From contig OZ023262.1 of NCBI GenBank assembly GCA_964006375.1, positions 56,072,366-56,136,365 on the forward strand: a stretch of 64,000 bases of DNA. The letters are read 5' to 3'. Origin of the DNA: Tillus elongatus (taxonomy: Eukaryota; Arthropoda; Insecta; Coleoptera; Cleridae). A program made the position numbers and the translations under genes. Below are positions 1 to 12,177 of the stretch, piece after piece. Within the stretch, counting starts at the first letter, position 1. Every line of letters begins with the position of its first letter. The notes under the pieces were generated by a model, which worked only from the letters and a program-made list of their open reading frames with translations, did no database searches and was not told the origin of the DNA.

Positions 1-110
1 AGGGGCATTAATATAATTGTTGCCCAAGCGTAGGGGCAATCACGAGAAAGTAGAAATTAATATAATTGGCGCCACAACGTCCGGGCACAGCAAAATATAA
101 AATAATTTTA
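1..110. repeat. Two imperfect short tandem units with PBS-like core
   Basis: Two stretches share the lead ATTAATATAATTG followed by a GC-rich core, one near base 8 and one near base 57. The second core, TTGGCGCCACAACGTCCGG, resembles the tRNA-Lys primer-binding site of some LTR retroelements. No LTR partner or coding sequence follows, so it may be an LTR edge cut by the window or a chance tandem repeat. Confidence 0.25.
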
Positions 111-237
111 CGAAATATAATTTTTTTTCATTTACAATAAATAAGTATATTTAATATAAATGATACCTAAGAAGTGAGGCTCGCGTAAAATTTTTCTCTA
201 GACAAAAATATACATAAAATTAACAAATATAACATAT

Positions 238-330
238 AAAAGTTGAAACTGACCCCGGATTAGAGGGCCTAATTTGAACTAGGCGCGAACTAGGCCCCCT
301 AAAACACATATCCGGGATTAATTTTAGTTT
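238..330 (-). repeat. Fragment of the hairpin/(AT)n repeat, 5' module
   Basis: It carries the recurrent 5' module of the dominant repeat family: 'aaactgaccccggat', then 'ggcgcgaactaggcc' and 'cccctaaaacacatatccggg'. The AT core is missing. The order is scrambled relative to better copies, so this is a rearranged remnant. Confidence 0.5.
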
Positions 331-659
331 TTATTTTTTTACATTATAACGAAAATTATTTAATCATTGTTGGCTAGTATAATGAACCTTAATTTTTTAA
401 ATGAACTTTAAAAATTAAATAGTGGTTTGAGAAAAAATAAATAAGATACATAAGAAACACTAGAATAAATTGCCAACTAAATAATTTGTTCGTCTTCTCC
501 GGCGAGTAGTCGGTTCACATAAGTCTCAGAGAGCAGGTCGACTTTGGGCACTAGTTAATCACTCACATAAATTACACAAACTAGGAATCGAAACAAGTAT
601 GTCAGTTTAAGTAGATTTATTTTAAAAAGTAAAAGCTTAAGGCAGGATTAAATTTGTAA

Positions 660-900
660 TTAAGAAATGAGTATCATTTTAAACTAAGTGAGTGGTGAAC
701 GTGTCGCCACCTAGTTCGGAACCAAGTACTATGTTGTCACGCCCGCTCCAAATAACACAGAGTGTTAAAAATAGAGACAGTATACAACTAACTAACAATT
801 TAAAAAATTGTTAGCCCTGCCCCATTTCTACCCCAATATAGGGACAATGAGAGCGAAACCGGTCTACGGTTCTAATTGTTGCAAGAATGCATCTAGTCTT
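660..900 (-). repeat. Dispersed repeat, inverted copy of 18540-18840
   Basis: Read on the minus strand, this stretch follows 18540-18840 closely. Shared blocks are 'ctagatgcattc', 'gaaccgtagaccggttt', 'agaaatggg(g/c)cagggct', 'cagtctctattttttaacactctgtgttatttgga', and the bases around 'gtgacaacata'. It has no ORF, and the element class is unknown. Confidence 0.6.
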
Positions 901-1363
901 ACATATCATTTTAAAATCAGTATAAATAAATTGAATGCAATAAAATATTAATTAAATTTCAATTAAAATAAACAAATTTTGCATTAAGCTGTCCTTCTGC
1001 ATGTGCAGAAAAAGTTAACTACAAATGAATGTTGAAAATTTACCCAATCCAAAGCTAAAGTGAATTTAGATTAATTTTAAAACAGAGTTACGATAAAGTG
1101 AAGCATTTTATGAAGGGAAAGCTATACAAAGATGAAACATTATGTAAAAAAAAATGAAGCAATGGATAGTTTTCGCACTTTTGTGACACTTGGATTCCGA
1201 TGTATATGCTGCTATCTCCTGGTGTCGATGTGCACTGTATACATCCTTGTTCGGCTGGAATCTGTGTCTTGCCCTCTTCATAGATAATTCAGTTGTAACG
1301 GTGGGCATTAGAGTGCGTGATTCTGCTACGGTTATTGCAGGTGTGGCTTTGAGTGTTCACTGC

Positions 1364-1764
1364 CTTCTTCAGAGTTCATTACATGATTGTTTAGCTGCTA
1401 ACTTCTTACTGTCTTCTTCAGAGTTCATTATATGATTGTTTGGAAGCTAATTTCTTACTACCTTTTTCAGAGTTCATTAAATTATGGTTTAGAAGCTAAC
1501 TTCTCACTGCCTTCTTCAGATAACTTGTTACTGCCTTCCTCAGAGTTCATTAAATCATTGTTTGGAAGCTAATTTCTTACTGCCTTCTTCAGAGTTCATT
1601 AAGTCATGGTTTAGAGGCTAACTTCTCACTGCCTTCTTCAGATAACTTGTTACTGCCTTCCTCAGAGTTCATGAAATCATTGTTTGGAAGCTAATTTCTT
1701 ACTGCCTTCTTCAGAGTTCATTAAATCATGGTTTAGAAGCTAACTTCTCACTGCCTTCTTCAGA
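1364..1764. repeat. Minisatellite array with 122-bp higher-order unit
   Basis: A 49-bp monomer begins CTTCTTCAGAGTTCATTA and ends near TTCTTACTGC. From 1462 a higher-order pattern appears: 49 + 24 + 49 bp, with starts at 1462, 1511, 1535, 1584, 1633, 1657 and 1706. The 24-bp unit is an internally deleted monomer (CTTCTTCAGATAACTTG...). Two classes of 49-mer alternate, with 'catggtttagaagc' or 'cattgtttggaagc', as expected after unequal exchange of a composite unit. It is not convincingly coding. Confidence 0.85.
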
Positions 1765-2300
1765 CCTGTAGATTAGTATTGTTCTTAGACAAATTCAAAT
1801 ATCCCTCAATGTGACAGTGTCTTTACAGAAACTAACTAATTAAATGCTTTATGCATAAAGCCTAAAATATTATTTGACATCTAATTAATAATAAATAAAT
1901 GTTACATGCAGAAGAACTAAACTCATGTTTAGCCATGCAGTTATTACAAGAATAAAATTTAATTAGGTGAAAACTTATATCAAATGTACTCACCCGTGAG
2001 TAAGACTTTGTAGCTCTTTAGTGAACCATGATTAATTGCTTGATGCTTAAAAATCTTTAATTAGAAAAGGAATTAATCGACGGATGGGATTTCAATTTAT
2101 AGGTTGTGATAAGAGAGCAAGCTATCAATACTTAGTTACTTCTGCAAGCTGCAGGTTGACCAACAGTCATAGAGCTTGGAACTCTATGTGATTAGACAGA
2201 GATGGAGAGTTCTACGTCATAATTCTCAGAAGGGCTGTATTATTGAATATAAATTGGGGATAAGCAGTAAATATAATAAATTGAATAAATGTAACGTTTT

Positions 2301-2762
2301 GAACGTTACAACATATATACAGGGTGATGCGTTTCTACGTTAAAGCTTAATATATCCGTTATTATACAAGATACGAGAAATAATTGTATATGTTAATTAT
2401 ATGGTATCTTGAGATGCATCTTTTAAAATTATTTTAACAATCACAGGCTGGCCCATAAATCGTTGGTGTTACAAATTTTCTTTTTTTTCCAATACCCCTA
2501 ATATCATTGGATTTTTGCATTTTTCATCCGTTTGAACGTTACAACATATATACAGGGTGATGCGTTCCTACGTTAAAGCTTAATATATCCGTTATTATAC
2601 AAGATACGAGAAAAAATTGTATATGTTAATTATATGGTATCTTGAGATGCATCTTTTAAAATTATTTTAACAATCACAGGCTGGCCCATAAATCGTTGGT
2701 GTTACAAATTTTCTTTTTTTTTCGAATCCCCCTAATATCATTGGATTTTTGCATTTTTCATC
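2301..2762 (+). repeat. 233-bp tandem duplication of a dispersed repeat module
   Basis: Two nearly identical copies start at 2301 and 2534. Each opens GAACGTTACAACATATATAC followed by AGGGTGATGCG, contains 'aatatatccgttattatacaaga' and 'cacaggctggcccataaatcgttgg', and ends at 'ggatttttgcatttttcatcc'. Related single copies lie at 6690-6780, 22100-22320 and 28220-28450. The CAGGGTGATGCG end beside TATA looks like a Tc1/mariner-type MITE terminus. There is no ORF. Confidence 0.75.
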
Positions 2763-3384
2763 CAATTATAATGCATGTTTGTAGGGAAAACATTTGATAG
2801 CGTTCATTCTTTTCAAGTTATTTCAATCGGTTTGCAACTTTTCGGGTGTAATGTAATGTCACTGAACGTCAAAATTATGGTGCTCCTGTTCGTTTCAAGT
2901 TTTTTAGCGCATTTTGGATCTGATATATACTAGAGTTTTATAAAGTGGTAGCTAATGTACAAAGGCTTTTATGGATGTATTAATTGGTAACAAGGAAAAA
3001 GGGATATTTTACAAAATTTAAGACATGACATTCTGAAATTGGATTTTGACATTTATACTAATACTTTGGACTCTACATTTGTAATCTAAATTGTGGTAAA
3101 TACAAACACTAGCTCAGCTCTTTTGTAGAACACATTGTACAATTCATACTCACAAATATATTATTATTATATCAAAAGTTATGATACGGCGTTTTAACCA
3201 ATTGATAACAGAGTCCCATAAAACTCACGCATTCAGAGAGGTGTTCGTTCATGTTATTCGTCGAAAAATTGAAATGCCGTATACAAGGCGCTTTCAAGTA
3301 ATGGACTGAATTTGTAAATTTTCATAGAAATATTTTTTTGCGAATGTTGTCGAAAAGTTTTTTGGGATTAAATAGATTGAAGAG

Positions 3385-3640
3385 GTTAGTTAGTTAGGAA
3401 AATTGAACCAGTTTTTCTGGGAACACTTAAAGTTTACTCTCAGATAATTTTTATACATATTCAAATAAAATTATTTGGATGAAATGTGGTACGTTGTTTG
3501 TACTACATGGGTTATACTGGTAACCAAATTTGACGCATGATTTCATTAAAAAAAAACATGTTTGCTAGTAAAAACATTTTTATAAAAATTCACTACCATA
3601 ACTCAGTTGCTGCGTTCACAGTTCCAAGATTAATACAGTA
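3385..3640 (+). repeat. Hairpin-ended MITE-like repeat, 3' part
   Basis: The order is 'cagtttttctgggaa', 'ggtaaccaaatttgacgc', then 'aaaattcactaccataactcagttgctgcgttcac'. This matches the right halves of 8345-8660 and 21783-22075. The terminal hairpin ACGCA-CTTGC-TGCGT is mutated here on its left arm (ACTCA). Confidence 0.55.
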
Positions 3641-4084
3641 CTAAACAAATTATCTGCAGTCTATGTTCGCAGATATATAATATTCTATCATAAATCAAAC
3701 CACACTAGTATAGTAGAGTTGTAAACTCTACTAAAACAAGAGAAGTTTCACTTAAGTCTCGGCGCTCAACACTATGTAGTTCTAGACCAGCCATTTACAT
3801 AATATATGGTGATGGTTCGGTTCTACTTAACTGCACAAGAAGATTGGTTTGCTGGAGCAGTAGAATGTTAGAATCACATATATTACCTACTATTTAATTA
3901 CTTAAGAGTTCAATCTATTGTTTAGGAGCGCGGTTACATTATTTAAATTGGAAACTTAAGTAATAACATGGTATAGAAAGCCACGTGAGAGTAATTGGGC
4001 CCCTACTAAATATTTTATGTGGAAGACTTTAAACAGCAAACCAATAGATACATTTCTTAAATTAGTAACTTAAAAAATTACTTA

Positions 4085-4428
4085 AAAAGAAGTGCGTTAT
4101 AGTTGCGAATTTTTATAAATTTTGTAAGGAATCGAGGAGTTCCCGACTTTTGAATTTTGAAAAAAATTTCTTCAAATGAGCGCGAACTAGAACACATATG
4201 CGGGGTCAGTTTTATTTTTTTATAAATTTATATATGTGTGGCTGTGTACGTGTGTGTGCGCGCGTGGGCGTGTGTGTATAGGTAAGAATAATTATAATTT
4301 TAAGGAATTTTCTTAAAAAAATTCACTAATGAGAAGATCCCGACTTGTGAATTTTGAAAAAAAAATTTCAACTGAGCGCGAACTAGGCCCCCTAGAACCC
4401 ATGTCCAGGGTCAGTTTCAATTTTTATT
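4085..4428. repeat. Two copies of the 5' repeat module with a GT/GC-rich tract
   Basis: The module 'gatcccgacttt(t/g)tgaattttgaaaaa...gagcgcgaactag...cc(a/g)gggtcagttt' occurs twice, near 4127-4215 and 4300-4425. Between them, at about 4229-4280, lies an alternating GT/GC tract where other copies carry (AT)n. Confidence 0.55.
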
Positions 4429-4429
4429 A

Positions 4430-4843
4430 ACTAAGTGAAGATTGGAACCTGTGATGAGCACTGACAAATACACTTGGAGAAACCCCAAATCACCACAACA
4501 CATTTTAAAAAGACCTCACGATCGTTTCACTAACCAAGTTAGCGTCATCAGAGGATGAAAAATTCTAACTATTTTAAAAACTAACATCACCTTATATACC
4601 GGATCTTAGGTAAAGGGACCGAACTGAGATGCAGGCAAATTCTGCATTGTATTGTATTTTTATCGCGGGACGAGGTCTGCACTGTCCCTACTAACTTATC
4701 TAAAATGTGTCCATCTCTAGTAATTTTGTGAAGGTTCAACGACACCTAAATTAACATAGTTTGCTTTGTCGGAACTATCTGTATTATTATGTTATCTCTA
4801 GGACGTGTTAAAAACGTGGGAATTTTTATTAAGTAATAAATAG
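4430..4843 (-). repeat. Left Penelope terminal repeat (inverted)
   Basis: Its reverse complement matches 5653-6022 with scattered substitutions. It extends outward to 'aactaagtgaagattggaacctg', a segment also present at the outer end of the remnant at 25140-25345, so this arm is the more complete one. It contains one hammerhead motif on the minus strand. Confidence 0.8.
4498..4575 (-). ncRNA. Hammerhead ribozyme-like motif, cleavage-site mutant
   Basis: On the minus strand it reads CCT-CTGATGA, then a stem CGCTAAC/GTTAGT around a TTG loop, then GAAA, then ACGA/TCGT with almost no loop, as in the short-stem-III hammerheads of Penelope-like elements. The base at the expected cleavage position (complement of 4517) is G rather than C, so self-cleavage is probably lost. 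Confidence 0.6.
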
Positions 4844-4857
4844 AAATTAATAATAAA

Positions 4858-5657
4858 TTACCCTTTTTAGATGTACTAGTTATCAAGAAGAAAGATACTT
4901 TAGAATTCGATGTCTATAGAAAGGAAACCACCACTATAAGTTACATTCCGAACGACTCACATCATACGTACGCACAAAAAATGGCCAGCCTGATTTTTTT
5001 AGTAAATCGGTTAATTAATTTTCCTTTAAACAAAACTAGATATACCAAAGAATTAAATTATATTAAGAACGTAGCCGAATATAACGGATACACTGCTTGC
5101 TTGGTGGAAAAATTAATCAACAAACAGAAAACAAAGAAAATGTTGACGGAATCAACAACGTTTAAAAGAGAGAAATCCGAAATAAACTTTGTTTCTTTAC
5201 CATTTGAACCTCGAATCACAAGTGATCTAGATAGCATTTTTTAAAAAGTCAACTTGCAGCTAACATTTTCGACAAAAAATGCCTTAAAAATTTGCTAGGT
5301 AACCCAAATGACAAGGATAACACGGACAAAATGTCGGGAATTTATAAAATAAGTTGTAAAGATTGTAATCTTAAGTACGTCGGACAAACAAAAAAATCGA
5401 TTGGAGTTAGATTCAAAGAACACTTAGCCCAATTACGTTACGGTACTATAGATAGATCTACTGTCGCCCGACATATATGGGATAATAATCATCACGTTAA
5501 TGAAGATAATCTGAAATTAATAAAAAATGTTAGAAAATCAGGACAGCTAAACTCATTCGAAAGTATATGTATTGCAAAATATAGTTACAACAATAATTGT
5601 ATGAACGTGGCACCACCGCCGTTTACGAGTTACCTGATCGATTGCTTCGTTAAATAA
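4858..5657 (+). pseudogene. Penelope-like RT C-terminus plus GIY-YIG endonuclease, broken
   Basis: The first part reads FLDVLVIKK...FDVYRKETTT...NDSHH...NRLINFPL...NGY, the conserved tail of Penelope-like reverse transcriptases. It enters from 4858 without a start and stops at 5242-5244. After a short frameshifted gap, 5292-5657 encodes a GIY-YIG nuclease: GIYKISCKDCN, KYVGQT, the basic VRFKEH and the glutamate in SFESI are all present. The CKDC pair followed by histidines fits the Penelope-type zinc finger before the nuclease. In this family the nuclease nicks target DNA for reverse transcription. The catalytic residues look intact, but the reading frame and RT core are lost, so the copy is dead. 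Confidence 0.85.
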
Positions 5658-6022
5658 AAATTCGCACGTTTTTAACACGTCCTAGAGATAACATAATAAT
5701 ACAGATAGTTCCGACAAAGTAAACTATGTTAATTTAGGTGTCGTCGAACCTTCACAAAATTACTAGAGATGGACACATTTTAGATAAGTTAGTAGGGACA
5801 GTGCAGACCTCGTCCCGCGATAAAATACAATACACTGCAGAATTTGCCTGCATCTCAGTTCGGTCTCTATACCTAAGATCCGGTATATAAGGTGATGTTA
5901 GTTTTTTAAATAGTTAGAATTTTTCATCCTCTGATGACGCCAACTTGGTTAGTGAAACGATCGTCAGGTGTTTTGTAAAATGTGTTGTGGTGATTTGGGG
6001 TTTCTCCAAGTCTACTTGTTCA
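5653..6022 (+). repeat. Right Penelope terminal repeat
   Basis: It starts right after the nuclease stop with 'cgcacgtttttaacacgtcc' and runs to 'ctccaagtctacttgttcaa', where the (AT)n array begins. It mirrors the left arm and carries the better-preserved hammerhead motif. Confidence 0.8.
5918..5982 (+). ncRNA. Hammerhead ribozyme motif, type I, very short stem III
   Basis: The conserved core CTGATGA is at 5931-5937 and GAAA at 5953-5956. Stem II is formed by the bases after CTGATGA and GTTAGT around a TTG loop, with one mismatch. Stem III is ACGA/TCGT with essentially no loop. Stem I is CCT/AGG, extended by ATTTT/AAAAT. The nucleotide before cleavage is C at 5965 in a GTC context. Hammerheads with minimal stem III in the terminal repeats are a known feature of Penelope-like elements. 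Confidence 0.75.
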
Positions 6023-6770
<748 letters not shown>

Positions 6771-6780
<10 letters not shown>

Positions 6781-8247
6781 ATTTCAACAACACACCACAA
6801 GGGCTTACAGCCTAAATACTATCGTACCGTGGGGGTCGACAAGGAGGAAAGAGGCAACTTGTTAATTCTGGACTTAAAGGTTTGGAGGTTCGAAGGAGAA
6901 GGAAAAACATGTGCCGGCAAGGAAATCCACAACTTGGAAGTCCTCGGGAAAAAAGAGCGGGCATAACAAGATGTTCTATGTCTGGTGACCTGGACAGTAA
7001 AAGGGTGCATTCGCTCTGTTCCCCTGGTAGATAAGTTGGGGGCAGCAGGTGGAGGAACTATGGAAGAAAGCTCCTCTGAGCAGTGCCCGTGCAGATATCT
7101 ATAAAAGAGAGAGACGTCACAAACGGCACGTCGGTGGACAAGGGACGGCAGCCTTTTGATGAGGGTAAGGTCACCGATGAGACGTATAGCTCTCTTCTGA
7201 ATGGAGTCCAGGATAGCGAGTGTTGAAGCGGCACCCCAGATGTGGGAGCAGTATCCGAAGTTTAGCCTTATTTGTGAAGTATATAAGGTATAGAGATTAG
7301 CTGGTGAAAAGTATTTGCGAACCCGGAAGAGGAAACTTAATTTCTTAGCAGCCGCTTCTGCAATTGATGTGACATGTTGGTGCCAATTGAGATTTGTATC
7401 CACAGAATGCCAACAAGTGAAAAGTACTCATTACTTTGAATAACTTGGTAACATTGTGATGGGTCTAGGGCTGGTGTATCTCTTCTGAGAAAGAAAGCAA
7501 GACTGAGATTTGGTGGGGTTGAATTGTACAAGATTTGTATTTCCCCAGTCTAATTCTAATATTTTTTGGAGATCCACGGAGACAGGACCCTCCATGAGTC
7601 TGCGATCCTCATCTAATTGGGCTAAAGAGATAGGCTTAGAATATTGTATATTTGAGTGGAGGGTGCTGTCATCCGCGTAACTGTGAACTGGGTTGGATGT
7701 GCTGGGGGGAGGTAATTGATGTGGAGAAGAGACAAAGTAGGGGCTAAGGCTGAATCTCGAGGAACTCCTGCATTAATTGGATACAGTTTAATGGAATCGC
7801 CATCCACGACAACAGAAATGATCCGGTTGGAGAGGAAATTTGCTGTCTAGGTACAGAGTTTGGGTGGTAGGCCATAGGCCGGAAGTTTATTAAGCAGCGC
7901 TGCGTGCCAGACCTAGTCGAATGCTTTTGATATGTCTAGAGGGACAATCTGGGATTCACCGTGTAGTTCCATAGACTTGTTCTAAGAATGGGTGACAAAG
8001 GAAATGAGGTCGGCCGTAGATCTGCGCTGACGGAATCCATACTGCATGTCGTGGATTAGACTGTGTTTTTCAATGAATTTTAGTAATTCGGTGTTTATAT
8101 ACTTTTCCATCACTTTAGAGGCGACTGCAAGGAGAGAAATAGGCCTGTAGTTGCTAGGAAGCGCTTTGGATCCTTTCTTGAGAACGGGTTGTACTCGACC
8201 AGTTACTAGGAATATGTCTCTGAAAGAGACGAGTCAGGACAGGAGCA
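6771..8247 (-). pseudogene. LINE copy A, RT 3' half, 5'-truncated and decayed
   Basis: On the minus strand this matches LINE copy B (19575-21383) at protein and DNA level. The best-preserved part, 6819-7403, encodes NLNWHQHVTSIAEAAAKKL...YTSQIR...ILDSIQKRAIRLIGD...RTSCYARSFFPRTSKLW, the typical post-RT tail of Jockey/CR1-group LINEs. The RT core further upstream on this strand (INAGVPRDSALAPTLSLLHIN) has frame breaks, and the YADD box is not intact. The 3' end is an A-rich tail near 6771. Similarity to copy B stops at 8247 ('gtcaggacaggagca'). It is non-functional. Confidence 0.8.
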
Positions 8248-8344
8248 ATCACAGGGTCGTTGGTGATACAATCTTCTTTAGAACATCTTTATGTTATTGC
8301 ATTTTTGCATTTTTTAAACGAAATATGACGCATGTTTGTAAGAC

Positions 8345-8660
8345 AAAATCGAGGCGCAGTAACTGCGTTTTGGTAGCGAATTTTAATTAAATGCTTCAAA
8401 TTTCAATAACTCAATTTGCTACTTACCTAAGGTTTATTGGAAAGCAGTTTTCTGGGAAACATTTCAAGTTTATTTTCGGAAAGTTTCTGTACATTTTCAA
8501 ACAATAAGTTATTTTGATAAAATATGGTACACTTTTTCTACTATATAGGTTAAACCGGTAACCAGATTGATGCCTGCTTGCATTAAAGAGACATATTTGC
8601 TATTAAAAACACTTTTATGAAAATTCACTTCCATAACGCACTTGCTGCGTTCAGACTTTT
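8345..8660. repeat. Hairpin-ended MITE, near-complete
   Basis: It begins 'gaggcgcagtaactgcgttttggtagcgaatttt' and ends 'aaaattcacttccataacgcacttgctgcgttcagac', which are inverted versions of each other (TIR about 35 bp). The interior matches 3385-3640 and 21783-22075. There is no ORF. Confidence 0.65.
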
Positions 8661-8691
8661 GTATATTTTGGTGTATTTAGGTAGGTCAACA

Positions 8692-8802
8692 ATGTTGAGT
8701 TGAACTTGAGTGAGTGAGTCTAAACACTCGAGATGGCAAGAACAAAGTGCTATGGTATGTTTAGACTCATTCACTCAAACTCAACTCAACTCAACACACA
8801 AC
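8692..8802. repeat. Imperfect inverted repeat
   Basis: The left arm 'tgttgagttgaacttgagtg' and following bases pair with 'actcattcactcaaactcaa' and neighbours, around a loop of about 35 bp. It has no recognised function; it could be a small MITE or fold-back remnant. Confidence 0.55.
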
Positions 8803-10190
8803 TACTTTGAAAAAAAATGAAAAAGTACACAAAGGTACACCAAATCTGGAAAACCTGGCGAAACATATGAAGTGTGGATGTTACAATAAAATAAAGAGCG
8901 CTGTTGGAGACAGATGATCTTGGATGCGAACATGAGGCGACATCACATTTAGACTGTGATGATGTTGTCAGTACAGGAGCAAATTAATTATCTCATTCAA
9001 ATAGTGACGATTCTAACAGTTTTTGACCACATGGCAGTTGATACAAATATTGTAGAATTTCGCAAGACACTGTCACTAATGCTGATATTATATGCTAGAT
9101 ATTGCCTCTTCAACAGCGTACGCCTACAGCAAATGCGTTATAATTGTGCATTCTAAACCTATAAGTGTTATAATCTTGCGGGTTTAAGCCCAACGTCTGA
9201 CCCGTATCAAAGATTCGAGCACTGGCTACAACAGATTTGCATATGAATGGGATATTGTACAAGACCGTGAACAAAACAAGATAAATGATACCACGTTCCT
9301 CCTGGAATTCTGATGTTAACTTCCAAGAATGAAAACTTGTTAAATCTCCCTTTGGACGACGAATCAATAGACGAAAATACTCCATTCTCGCAGCATACAG
9401 TTTCCCTGTTTCATATGCAACCCGATCCTAAACTTGGCTTTATGGGTAAAAGTTTTGTATTTTCTGTGTTGGAAGAACCGAGTTTCAATACAGTACGTCT
9501 GTCAAAGGATTTATTTGATTTTAAAACACATTAGAGCTGTTGTTTTTCACGAACAGAATAAATTATATTGGTTGCTAGCTTGTTTGTTTGTTGCAAAGAA
9601 GAATATCATTGTCGATTCTGACTTACAACTAATTTGTATTTGGGAGAAATAGAACAAGGTGTAAATCTTTGACTATATATCAGAGAATAGACTGGGCACA
9701 CAGCCGAATTGTTTGAAGCCAACATTCAAGGGACTCTATGTTTACATCGGTCCTCTGCTCTGATTGGGTGGTGGCTCACGCGTTGCCGCTATGTGATAAT
9801 TCATCCTTAAATCTCCGAATATGATGACAAGTTGAGAATGATAAATTTATTACTTTTCTGTTACTTAAGACATTACACTTACATTAGGGCTTATTTATGA
9901 ATGTAAATATTTACTAACGTTATATTACTTGGTTTCTCCCTTCTTTATTTAAATATAATCAGAAAACTCAATTTAAAATCTATACCTTGCTGCATGTGAA
10001 GTATCTAGATTTGTATTAATCTACAGTTGTGGCTTGTATTTGTCTGTGAATACTATGCAAGTATACTGATAATTTATTTTTGTGTTACCTTGATTTGCAA
10101 TAAAGGTTTTGAGTTTTGTTTTTGCAAAATGATGAAAAAGTAAATTGCTTGTAGAAGATTACCTGGGGATGTGGCAACGATGTCTCTGCA
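8803..10190. other. No recognisable gene or element
   Basis: AT-rich sequence with short ORFs of at most about 90 codons on both strands, none resembling a known family. An AATAAA-containing stretch near 10100 could be a polyadenylation signal, but no gene is attached to it. Confidence 0.4.
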
Positions 10191-10229
10191 TGCGTAAGGA
10201 CATTGCTGTTTGCGATTTTCAGTGGCGGC

Positions 10230-12000
10230 ACGTCAGTTTGGCACTATTTTTAGGTTTCCATCTACTAAAGAATGGAGATAAACATGGTGCGCAGCCTTAA
10301 ATACAAAATCGGATACGCTGCCGAAATATTATTATTTATGTTCACAGCATTTTAATAAAGACTTTTATTATTTACCCAAGTGGAAGAAGGGTATTAAAAA
10401 CGCAGCGTCTCCATCAGTTTAAAGTTCTCCAGTGCCTTCTACTTCTGACATTAATAAGCTCTTGCTCATGCGGAAAGAAGGTGAAGAATTCTTCTTAGCT
10501 TTCTATTTTGTAAACCTTTATTATTGTTAAAATTAATAAATTACCCGATAAAAATTGCAGTCATAGTTTTGAAGAAAATGGAGATAAATCATCGTTATCA
10601 TCAACTCTCACTGCCTTGGAACTATCACGTTCAACAGGTGCGGCACTTGGCAGTCCTCCTGAATTAACACCAAAAGCTAACATTACTCCAGGTCAAATGT
10701 AAGTTAATATGCCTGAACTTAGAATTAAGGGAAAAATACTAGAAACTATTAAAAAAAATTATACTCTGTATACTGAAAACTTATCAAATATCGTCCATTT
10801 TTTAGGAAAAAACTGCGTTATTTTGTAGATATTTCCAGTTCATCAGAAACTCCAAAAACATCTTTAAAAAATGGTCTATTGCTAAACGAGTAATAAAAAA
10901 AAACAAAAGAGGAAAATAAATATATTGCGCCAACAGAAAAGACGTCTTAAGAGTTTGTCACCAAAAATCTGTGATTGAGCATTTTAAAAGTCGTATTGCT
11001 TTTACGGAAAATACAGAAACATCCCTGAACGTCTCACTTTTGAGTGTTATTGAATTTATATCATTGCTTGTAATATTGTAGGCCTCTTTATCCACACAAA
11101 AAGATCTAATTAAACAGCTTTTAAAATGTCCACAACGGAACTATTCACCAGATGTAAGGTCGTTTGCTATTACCCTAAATTTTTATTCAAACAAAGCTTA
11201 TAATGACGTTCGAGAAAAATTTATGAAATCTTTGCCACATCCTCGAACAATTTCTAAATTGTTCCTGGATTCTGCAAAGAAGCATTAGCGGTTTTGGATT
11301 CAAAAAGACGAGAAGCAGCTGAAAAATGTCGCAAAATCATTTTTTAAATACCAAGTCATCGATGAGATGTTCATAAGACGTCAAGTTGAGCGCACAGGAA
11401 AAAAGTTTTGTGGTAACGTAGATATTGGCGTGGATATGAATAATTCAAACGAGCTTCCAGTGGCTAAAGAAGTTTTGCTTTTCTTATTAGTTGCTTTAAT
11501 TATCCACTGGACAGTTCCATTGGGTTATTTCTTCCTAGCTGGCATTTCTCGTGAAGAAAAAGCAATCCTATTATTTAATCGGGCTTTAAGTTTTATCCAT
11601 CAAGCAAGAATAGTCGTTACTTCCGTAAATTTTGATGGAGCAGCTGCAAATATAAGCATGATTAAATGTTTGGCAACAAATTTAGATACATTTATTCAAG
11701 AAGGTTTAAAGGCTTATTTGCCGCATCCTGTAACCAATGAAAATGCATATATTTTCCTAGATGGTTGCCACATGATGTAATTAATAAGAAAATATCCGGC
11801 AAGTTGTAAATCTATAAAACATGGCAGGAGACAAATCAGGTGGTCATTTCTAGAAAAACTGGTAAAGCTGCAAGGGTTTTTCTTTATTTTTTTCTTAAAT
11901 TTTTGTTGAAAACACTTTTTACTGAATTTGCATAGAAAAAAATCGCTTGTGAGGAGATCACAACATTGCAACATTAAGACTTTCGAACATTTTATTCGAG
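10230..12000 (+). pseudogene. P-element/THAP9-like transposase, decayed
   Basis: A THAP-domain remnant is readable at about 10248-10380: FRFPSTKEW, then TWCAALNT, LCSQHFNKDF, with an in-frame stop. At 11085-11280 a second block reads KDLIKQLLKCPQRNYSPDVRSFAITLNFYS then KAYNDVREKFMKSLPHPRTI, typical of THAP9/P-element transposases. At 11367-11780 follow FCGNVDIGVDMN, LPVAKEVLLFLLVAL, VPLGYFF, NFDGAAANISM and FLDGCHMM; DGAxxN and DxCHM are hallmarks of the family. Possible introns (GTAAGT at 10699 to TTTTTAG at 10806; another ending near 10560) suggest an element-type gene rather than a processed copy. Stops and frame breaks make it non-functional. A domesticated THAP9-like host gene is less likely given the decay. 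Confidence 0.8.
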
Positions 12001-12177
12001 AAATCATTTCTATAAAGATTCACTACCATAACGCACTTGCTGCGTCCAGACTTTTTAGTTAATAGTATACTTAAATAATGTATAGGTGGTTTTTTTTTAT
12101 AATATTATTGGCTGCGGAATCTCAGGCCATTAGCACATTCTTTCCCACCATTCAATATTTTTTAAATTTTCCAGACA

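Noticed and set aside
1..110. LTR element start with a tRNA-Lys primer-binding site
   Set aside because: The motif is duplicated imperfectly and no LTR, gag or pol follows. Kept only as a low-confidence repeat.
1108..1435. Overlapping small frames before the 49-bp array
   Set aside because: Short, on both strands, and one runs into the minisatellite; no supporting feature.
9313..9652. Overlapping frames of about 72 codons
   Set aside because: No motif, no splice or promoter context; not distinguishable from chance.
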